Positions 1 to 5,753 of a DNA stretch of 11,036 bases are shown piece after piece; position 1 is the stretch's first letter, and the number at the start of each line of letters is the position of its first letter. The position numbers were made by a program, and so were the translations under genes. The notes under the pieces are model-generated. The model was not told where the DNA came from. It was given only the letters and a program-made list of their open reading frames with translations, and made no database searches. The stretch is taken from NCBI GenBank assembly GCA_945870115.1, contig CAMBRH010000097.1, forward strand, positions 1-11,036. Direction: 5' to 3'. Origin of the DNA: Chitinophaga pinensis (GTDB lineage Bacteria; Bacteroidota; Bacteroidia; Flavobacteriales_D; Crocinitomicaceae).

Positions 1-102
1 GCAGATTACAAATTACAGATTGCTTCGCTTTCAAATAGATTTTTTTGAAAGCGAAGCAATCTGTAATCTGCCAATTTGTAATCTGCAATGCCGCTTTGCG
101 GC
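1..102. repeat. Nested inverted/direct repeat element after the T9SS gene
   Basis: Bases 12-35 are the exact reverse complement of 44-67, giving a 24-bp stem with an 8-base loop. Bases 1-14 are also the exact reverse complement of 73-86, so the whole stretch can fold as a long arm with one asymmetric bulge. On the right side two 15-base direct copies follow each other with one mismatch: CAATCTGTAATCTGC (57-71) and CAATTTGTAATCTGC (72-86). A separate small hairpin, GCCGC-TTT-GCGGC (90-102), reaches the TAG stop of the gene ending at 102. No T-run follows the large stem on the minus strand, so it is not a textbook intrinsic terminator, though it could stop transcription or protect the mRNA 3' end. 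The element may continue past the window edge. Confidence 0.85.
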
Positions 103-3100
103 TACTCTACGAGTAATTGCTTGGTTTTTTCTTGAAAGTCACTTTTTACTGTTACAAAATAAATGCCTTTTTCTAATGTTGAAACATCCAAAGATACCGT
201 ATTATCAGAAATTGAATTCGTTTTTATTTCAACATTTTTACCCATAACGTCTGTTAGCAAAAATGTTGTTGTGCGGCTATCATAATTTTCTAAAACAATT
301 CGTGTACTGCTTTTTGCAGGGTTTGGATACAAGGTAAAATCAAACGGTTTTTTTGAGGCAGCGAGATTTTGATTTAGTTGGTTTAGAGAATCTTGAGTAG
401 CCATTTGTTGTTTTATTTTTCCTGAAGGAGAGTTACCTTGGTAAGATGGAGCACCTGAAATTAAACCCTTACAAAAATTGTAAACATCAGTTGGATCTGA
501 TTCTGGCATAGGATGAGAATAATCTAAAATTTGATGGATATCCAACACAATTTCTGGTGACACTTCTGATTCAGGCAGTTTTTCAATTTCATTTCCTGCA
601 AAAATATTTACATGATAGCCATTTGAAGTTGTTAGTTCGCCATTAATTGTAACGTTATTCCATGCTTGACAAGTATATTGGTTGCCAACTAATTTACAAC
701 CTTCGATTTGTGAACCGTTGAAGTTTGTATTTTCAAAAGATATATTTTCAGGGTATTGTGTGATGTCATTTACGGAACCTTCTAAATTTGGAATAATATC
801 GGTTGATTGCCAAATCATATGATCAGAATCATTTGGAATTATAAAAGTGAGTAGTTGAGTAATTTTGTTTGTTACACCAAACTGATTAATTGTATTAAAC
901 TCAATATCTACGATTAATTTAACTTCAATATCAAAATCTAATTCCATGCCAGTAATTGATTCATTTATTAAAGGGGGATTATTTACCAACAAGTTATTCA
1001 CATCAGGTATGTTTGACCATGAACCAGAATCCCACCAATTTGTCGGGGGATTAAAAATTGGATAATATGGGGCACTTTGATCTAACATAGTACTTCTTGA
1101 GTCTATGTATTCATTTTTGACACCAATACTACTCACGATACCTTTAAAAGCATTAACATTCACATAAGGAGTACTTAAGATAACACTATCTTTGAGTTTG
1201 CCTCCCGCTGCAGGATAATAACTTGAACCCTGTAAAAAATGATTTTCGCCCTCTTCAAATGTAGAATATGAATAACCCGAATTCAAACCAAATAATTTTT
1301 CATACTTTTCAACATCTGCATTTTCACTTATTAAATTAGTTGTAAAAGTTGGGTCAATATATGAATAATTCGAACCACTTGCATTAAGTTGACTTAATAA
1401 TTTGTGTTTAGAAATTATCCTAAAACTTGCTTGAATATTGGTTTTTTTTATATCTAAAGATGAATTAAAAGTATATTTTAAATCTTCCGCTAATTGTATT
1501 TGATAATTTTTTGTCCAGTTTTGGTATATATATGATTTTGCGCCCCAAATAGTGCCGTAAGTTGAAAGCAAAATATTATCATTATATATTAATCCTTGCT
1601 CATTAAAAAGAGATTTTTCAGATTTTGAAAATGTATCTGTAGTAGTTTTAGAAATTTTAATTTTTGGACTTTCAAGCAATGCAAAAGTACCTAATACCTC
1701 ATTGTAAATTGGATATTCATGAAATCTTGTAATTGTTGGAAATCCAGTTGCAGCAGAGCCATAAGTTCCGGGCATATAAAAATCTGGACCTTGTTCAACT
1801 CCTTCAACAGTTATTTGACCTTTGAAATGCATTTCAGTAAATGAGGCAGTAGGAACATCAGGCGCCTTAGGTGGATTTTTTTCGACAAAATTATTTGCTA
1901 TAAAAGTGCTCGCTTTTTCACCAAAAATTTGAGTAGCAACTTTAAAAAGCTGTTCTGTATCTATTATTTTATCTCCTGTTTCAATAGATTTCACAATACT
2001 CTTTGGAAGTGATTTAACAATTTCAAACCATGAATGCTGTGGACCAAGACCTTCATAGTATTCAGTTATTTCTTGAGAAGTTAAATTTAGTTCTTCCTGC
2101 ATTGCTAACTCCTGAGCCATATTAGTCATTGTTACATTTCTAAGGTTAATATTATCAGCTATACTTGCCAGTGCAGTTGGAGGTGAAGCAAAACATCCTA
2201 CAACAAATTTTGTCATTTTTAAAATTGCTAAATTTCTTTTTACGTTTTTATTGTGCTCTCCATTTGAAACCAATACTTTATTGTACTCTTTATATTTTTC
2301 ATAATAACCATTTATCATGTTTACCATAGATTTATACATGATTAATCCATTTTTATCAACTTGCCCACCATTTACTTCATATTCAATATTTGATAAAAAA
2401 TCAGTTGGGTTAACAGTTAAATCTTGGTTATTTATTAAAGGCTGATTGTCTAAGGTTACGCTTCTACCCAATAATCCAATACTTGAGTTTTTTATCTGCT
2501 TAAAAGTTAAAATTAATTTTGATGGATAATAACAAGTGCATGGATCATACGTTAATTGAAAATCAGTACTTGCCCATTCTTTCCCCTGTTGGGGTGCCTT
2601 TGCAATAGATGTAATTGTTTTGATATTCGTTTCAACATCCAAGGTTTGATCAACACCGTTTCCAAGTCTTAACAATCCGGAATAATTAGCAGTTCCATCC
2701 TCAAATTTCAATGTAATTTTCATAGCATCTGCATAATTATGGATGTCTTTATCTAATCCGAAATTTACAAAAACCCTTAAAACCCCTGTATATCTATTGT
2801 AGATTACAATATAAGGCAAAGATGGTAAATCCCCATTAATTATAGGTAACAAATTATCAGGATCTTCCCCTGCTGGATATTGACCTAAATTTAGCATCAT
2901 TAACTCCCATCCATTATTATTTAGTGGATGAACAGCTTTTACTGTTCCGTCTGTATCAAGATATGTTGGAGATAAATAATTGTAATACTCAATTGTGCTA
3001 TTTAAAATATTTCCCATTTCAGGTATATTAACGCCTGAAAAAAGCATATTTAAACAAAAATTATCCATGTATTCCCCTGTATTTGGATCGACTTTAAACC

Positions 3101-3266
3101 AATTAAATTTGTTTAAATATCGTTCATCAATATTACCATTTTGTAATTTTGGTAATACATTGTTAGCAGGATTGCTTGGATTTGTGTTAACATCGTTATA
3201 ACAATCAGTTTGTCCAAACGAATAGAATGCTAAAAAGCAAAGTAAATATTTCTTGTAATAATTCAT
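102..3266 (-). CDS. Large secreted protein with T9SS type A sorting domain, function unknown
   Basis: This encodes a 1054-residue protein made for export by Sec and then the type IX secretion system. Residues 1-20 form a signal peptide (MNYYKKYLLCFLAFYSFGQ). The last 80 residues (975-1054) are a type A C-terminal sorting domain, with LYPNPA near its start, a GIYFVTV strand and the basic KTKQLLVE end; in this family the domain directs outer-membrane translocation and is normally removed. The body between is unrecognised: mostly beta-rich and Asn/Ser/Thr-rich, with a more helical, Lys/Glu-rich stretch around 310-470 and possible disulphide pairs (Cys243/Cys245, Cys857/Cys866). A GTG nine codons upstream (3293) would extend the frame but overlaps the previous gene. 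The ATG at 3266 is preferred because it starts the signal peptide directly and follows GGAAG. It lies 13 bases after the lipoprotein gene, so co-translation is likely. Function could be adhesin, enzyme or matrix protein; nothing decides this. Confidence 0.9.
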   Translation of the reverse strand: MNYYKKYLLCFLAFYSFGQTDCYNDVNTNPSNPANNVLPKLQNGNIDERYLNKFNWFKVDPNTGEYMDNFCLNMLFSGVNIPEMGNILNSTIEYYNYLSPTYLDTDGTVKAVHPLNNNGWELMMLNLGQYPAGEDPDNLLPIINGDLPSLPYIVIYNRYTGVLRVFVNFGLDKDIHNYADAMKITLKFEDGTANYSGLLRLGNGVDQTLDVETNIKTITSIAKAPQQGKEWASTDFQLTYDPCTCYYPSKLILTFKQIKNSSIGLLGRSVTLDNQPLINNQDLTVNPTDFLSNIEYEVNGGQVDKNGLIMYKSMVNMINGYYEKYKEYNKVLVSNGEHNKNVKRNLAILKMTKFVVGCFASPPTALASIADNINLRNVTMTNMAQELAMQEELNLTSQEITEYYEGLGPQHSWFEIVKSLPKSIVKSIETGDKIIDTEQLFKVATQIFGEKASTFIANNFVEKNPPKAPDVPTASFTEMHFKGQITVEGVEQGPDFYMPGTYGSAATGFPTITRFHEYPIYNEVLGTFALLESPKIKISKTTTDTFSKSEKSLFNEQGLIYNDNILLSTYGTIWGAKSYIYQNWTKNYQIQLAEDLKYTFNSSLDIKKTNIQASFRIISKHKLLSQLNASGSNYSYIDPTFTTNLISENADVEKYEKLFGLNSGYSYSTFEEGENHFLQGSSYYPAAGGKLKDSVILSTPYVNVNAFKGIVSSIGVKNEYIDSRSTMLDQSAPYYPIFNPPTNWWDSGSWSNIPDVNNLLVNNPPLINESITGMELDFDIEVKLIVDIEFNTINQFGVTNKITQLLTFIIPNDSDHMIWQSTDIIPNLEGSVNDITQYPENISFENTNFNGSQIEGCKLVGNQYTCQAWNNVTINGELTTSNGYHVNIFAGNEIEKLPESEVSPEIVLDIHQILDYSHPMPESDPTDVYNFCKGLISGAPSYQGNSPSGKIKQQMATQDSLNQLNQNLAASKKPFDFTLYPNPAKSSTRIVLENYDSRTTTFLLTDVMGKNVEIKTNSISDNTVSLDVSTLEKGIYFVTVKSDFQEKTKQLLVE

Positions 3267-3279
3267 CTTTTCTTCCAAT

Positions 3280-4023
3280 TTATTTTTTTTCACCTAAATA
3301 ATGTAGTCCTCTAAATTTTAATTCCCATATACCATTTAAATTCCATCTAAAAAATTCATCAGGTCCTTGTCCAGAATCATAATAAAATTCTCGATAGTTA
3401 ATAGAAAGTACTCCAGCGTTTTTTATTTCATTTGTACCAAGCGCATTTACAAAAATAAATCGCTGAGGAAAATCCAAGCCATCAACACCCATTTCATCAT
3501 TTGGCATCAGATAAACAGTTATGTCAATACTATCAGTTGCATTTTTTTCTTTCATTCGAAAAGTACCTTCGAAACGGTAATTGGGATAATCATACACGTT
3601 TGTCCAATCTTCACTTGAGATATATAAATTCTTTTCCAAAGTATCAATTCCATCATCTTCTGGGAAGCAGATTAAATTAGGTTTCTTCTTTACAATTAAC
3701 TTTATTGGTATCGTTTGCCCTGCTAATGATTGGTTAAAGTATCGTGCAACAGTTTTTTCTGAGATTATTTCGGAACCAATTAGCCAAGTGTATTCAGCAT
3801 TTTCTTCAAGAGCAGTAAATACAACATTTTTATTGTAATAAATTGTATCTGTATCTATTCTTGTTTCCCATTCATAGCCATAAGCATAGGTTTCCTCCAT
3901 CATAAAATCCGCACTAACCTCCTTCGCACAACTGCAATCTAAATCTTGTAATGCTGGCTGAACCTCTTTTTTACAAGAAAATAAAAAAACAACTAAGATT
4001 GATGTGATAAATAAAATTTTCAT
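3280..4023 (-). CDS. Predicted lipoprotein with PKD-like region
   Basis: This 247-residue protein has a short signal peptide ending in a lipobox, LFSC, with the lipidated Cys at 17, followed by KKE. A charged stretch after the Cys fits surface display in Bacteroidota, where short acidic/basic signals right after the lipid Cys direct flipping to the outside; the match here is loose. Cys30 and Cys32 follow closely. Residues about 55-115, with EYTW near 77-80 and IPIKLIV at 105-111, resemble the end of a PKD-type beta-sandwich, by eye only. Residues about 145-245 look like a second beta domain rich in aromatic residues. No catalytic motif is visible. The gene lies between a secreted repeat protein and a T9SS cargo gene on the same strand. 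No -7 element is seen in the 89 bases upstream, so it is probably expressed from the promoter of the preceding gene. A role as surface anchor or partner of the T9SS protein is inference. Confidence 0.85.
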   Translation of the reverse strand: MKILFITSILVVFLFSCKKEVQPALQDLDCSCAKEVSADFMMEETYAYGYEWETRIDTDTIYYNKNVVFTALEENAEYTWLIGSEIISEKTVARYFNQSLAGQTIPIKLIVKKKPNLICFPEDDGIDTLEKNLYISSEDWTNVYDYPNYRFEGTFRMKEKNATDSIDITVYLMPNDEMGVDGLDFPQRFIFVNALGTNEIKNAGVLSINYREFYYDSGQGPDEFFRWNLNGIWELKFRGLHYLGEKK

Positions 4024-4047
4024 ACATTATTAGATATTAGGACGCTA

Positions 4048-4093
4048 GGATATTAGGATTTTAGGACGAATCTGTCTTAAAATCCTAATATCC
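4048..4093. repeat. 20-bp hairpin element between two surface-protein genes
   Basis: Bases 4048-4067 pair with 4074-4093 over 20 positions (one G-T wobble at 4064/4077) around a 6-base loop. The left arm is part of a short direct repeat: TAGATATTAGGAC (4031-4043) is partly repeated as TAGGATATTAGGA and TTTAGGAC at 4046-4067. It lies 19 bases after the stop of the upstream minus-strand gene and 24 bases before the lipoprotein start. No T-run follows on the minus strand, so a processing or attenuation hairpin, or an interspersed palindromic repeat, fits better than a strong intrinsic terminator. Confidence 0.85.
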
Positions 4094-4112
4094 AAAAATC
4101 TTGAAGTCTGAT

Positions 4113-5465
4113 TTATTTCTGTTCAACAACTTTTAAACGTTCTTCCATTTGTAGAATATAAAGCGTCATTTCTTCCACTTTTTCTAAAAGCAAACGATTT
4201 AATTCTCCTAAATCAACTTCACCATTATTAGCTTCAATTTCTTTTGCAGATGGAATGTTTGGTAAATGTTTATTTTTTTCGATATATGTTTTTAATTCTT
4301 GAAAAGGTAGTAATTTGTATGTTTCATCAAAAACGTAATCAGGAAAACTTGCCAATGTAGTTGTGTATTTGCGCGCAAAAACTTGTCCCTCACCAGTAAC
4401 TTTAAAGTTCAATCTATCAAATTCATCATAATAAACAGAATGAACTTCTAGAGCATTTGTATTTTCAAATGCTCTAAAAATAGATTTACCTGCATTTATA
4501 TTACCGCTTCTATCAACACTAAAAACATCATAACCATAATCTCCAGGAATTAAAATAGCTTTCTCTGTGTAATTAGTTGGATTTGTAAATTTTAATGTTT
4601 TCGAAAAAACCTCACCATCACCTTGCACATAAAATGCAGGATTTGATAAATTTAAACCTGCTGAAATAGCTTTATCAGTTGTTGAAAAAGAACTTATGCC
4701 TATGCTTTTAGAAAAGGCACGTCCATCCCCTTGCACATAAAAACTTGGGTTGTTTTGAAAGTCTAAACCTGTTGAAATAACTCTTTCAGTAACATTTGAA
4801 GACCTTGGCTCAACATAAAGTTGTTTCATATAAGTTTGCCCTGAGGTTAAAGCATAAAAATTTTGTTTTCCATCATCATTATTTATCAAAGAAAGCGCAA
4901 AAACTTTGGGAGTAGCTTGGATGTTCAAACCAAATTTAGCATCATCGTTCGTTAACAGCATTGTCATTCCTGGTTTATCACCACCAAAAACATTAAATTG
5001 TCCTGTTGGATATAAATTATTATACATTGTATAAACTTTGCCAACATTAATTTGATTCAAATCACTTTGAAAAATCATTTTTGCACCTGTTGCATTAATT
5101 TCAATGTTTCCACCATGCTCTTGATTGGTTAGAAAAAAGTTTTTTTCTGACAAACGAAACTCAACTCCTTTATCTGCACCTTTTCCTAAACTAACGTTAT
5201 TCATGCCAAACCGAGTTGTTTTTCCATAATTAACGCTTGGTAATGTTGGGTCTGTTGGATTATCTTTTATTGGAATTCCTGACCAATCTCTCCAACTATA
5301 AAGGTGTAAATTAAATTGAGGTACAATATTTTGCCCTTGTTTAGTCCCGATTCCAACATAAGCATATGGATTAGCATTTGTACCAGTAGTAGGAAACTCA
5401 TTAAAAATTTGAGTAAATGAAATTGTTGATGATAAAAGTAAAGAACTTAAAATTAATTTTTTCAT
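4113..5465 (-). CDS. Secreted tail-fibre-like repeat protein
   Basis: This 450-residue protein has a signal peptide at 1-19 (MKKLILSSLLLSSTISFTQ). Then comes a YVGIGT segment (36-41) and, after a gap, NLHLYS, recalling the VGIGT...LHV opening of many Bacteroidota tail-fibre-like proteins. From about 203 to 370 there are five repeat units of 36-39 residues, their key aromatic at 203, 242, 278, 315 and 354; the best two read FYVQGDGRAFSK and FYVQGDGEVFSK, and the last FKVTGEGQVFARK. Residues 374-450 form a C-terminal domain widespread in this phylum (PDYVF, YIEKNKHLPNIPSAKE, then LLLEKVEEMTLYILQMEERL), ending in a probable coiled coil that could trimerise the fibre. No T9SS sorting signal is visible. 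An in-frame ATG at 5504 is rejected because it lies inside the -7 promoter element. This is the first gene of the cluster, with the lipoprotein and T9SS genes downstream. A structural fibre or adhesin role is inference. Confidence 0.87.
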   Translation of the reverse strand: MKKLILSSLLLSSTISFTQIFNEFPTTGTNANPYAYVGIGTKQGQNIVPQFNLHLYSWRDWSGIPIKDNPTDPTLPSVNYGKTTRFGMNNVSLGKGADKGVEFRLSEKNFFLTNQEHGGNIEINATGAKMIFQSDLNQINVGKVYTMYNNLYPTGQFNVFGGDKPGMTMLLTNDDAKFGLNIQATPKVFALSLINNDDGKQNFYALTSGQTYMKQLYVEPRSSNVTERVISTGLDFQNNPSFYVQGDGRAFSKSIGISSFSTTDKAISAGLNLSNPAFYVQGDGEVFSKTLKFTNPTNYTEKAILIPGDYGYDVFSVDRSGNINAGKSIFRAFENTNALEVHSVYYDEFDRLNFKVTGEGQVFARKYTTTLASFPDYVFDETYKLLPFQELKTYIEKNKHLPNIPSAKEIEANNGEVDLGELNRLLLEKVEEMTLYILQMEERLKVVEQK

Positions 5466-5497
5466 AATGTTAGATTGGCTAAAAGTAATATTTTTCG

Positions 5498-5505
5498 CAA
5501 ACATA
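5498..5505 (-). promoter_or_regulatory. -7 element of the surface-gene cluster promoter
   Basis: On the minus strand TATGTTTG matches the Bacteroidota -7 consensus TAnnTTTG exactly, and lies 32 bases before the ATG at 5465. The presumed spacer begins with a run of T that, together with the first base of the element, makes ten T on the minus strand (5505-5514). A weak -33 candidate, TTA (5528-5526), stands 20 bases upstream. It probably drives the whole three-gene cluster, since no other clear promoter is seen between those genes. Confidence 0.65.
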
Positions 5506-5753
5506 AAAAAAAAAGGGGTTTTTCCTAATTTTGTTGATAAGTTTATCGATAAAATCCAAGTATTTTAAAAGCTAAATCTATTTTTTAATCGATAAATGAA
5601 TTTTTGTGGAATTAAATTCCGTTTCATTCCTTTCAATTTTGTTCGTTTGATTAGGCTCAATTAGAGAAGAAAATAAATGAAAGCTGTAAAATAAATTTCA
5701 AATTAAATTGTCAAAATAGATTTTTGTATTATCTTTAGTATAAATTTTAAAAA
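5506..5753. other. Divergent intergenic region with two ATCGATAAA copies
   Basis: This AT-rich region separates the minus-strand surface cluster from the plus-strand helicase gene and must hold both promoters. It contains a perfect 12-base palindrome TTTATCGATAAA (5542-5553) and a second ATCGATAAA at 5588-5596, 43 bases from the first and in the same orientation. I see no convincing gene in it. The repeated site could be an operator, but such AT-rich words also occur by chance. Confidence 0.4.
5708..5737 (+). promoter_or_regulatory. Probable promoter of the helicase gene
   Basis: TTG (5708-5710) and TATCTTTA (5730-5737) are 19 bases apart, which fits the Bacteroidota -33/-7 arrangement; the -7 element departs from TAnnTTTG only at its last base. 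The ATG follows 16 bases later, giving a short leader without an evident Shine-Dalgarno sequence, which is usual in this phylum. Confidence 0.6.

Noticed and set aside
90..102. GCCGC-TTT-GCGGC hairpin as an intrinsic terminator of the T9SS gene.
   Set aside because: The stem is only 5 bp, it overlaps the stop codon and no T-run follows on the minus strand.
20..247. Plus-strand open frame of 75 codons at the left edge.
   Set aside because: It runs through the palindrome and then antisense to the T9SS sorting domain, with no protein-like features.
3280..3293. Run of eight A on the minus strand at the end of the lipoprotein gene, where loss of one A would fuse it in frame to the T9SS gene.
   Set aside because: The fusion would bury a complete signal peptide inside the product, and a good ATG with its own GGAAG lies just downstream. 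Ordinary coupled translation explains the layout.
2995..3618. Two plus-strand open frames (2995-3201 and 3367-3618).
   Set aside because: Both are antisense to well-supported exported proteins and show no signal or domain of their own.
5466..5504. Upstream ATG extending the fibre-like protein by 13 residues.
   Set aside because: The ATG is part of the TATGTTTG promoter element, and the extension would push the signal peptide inward.
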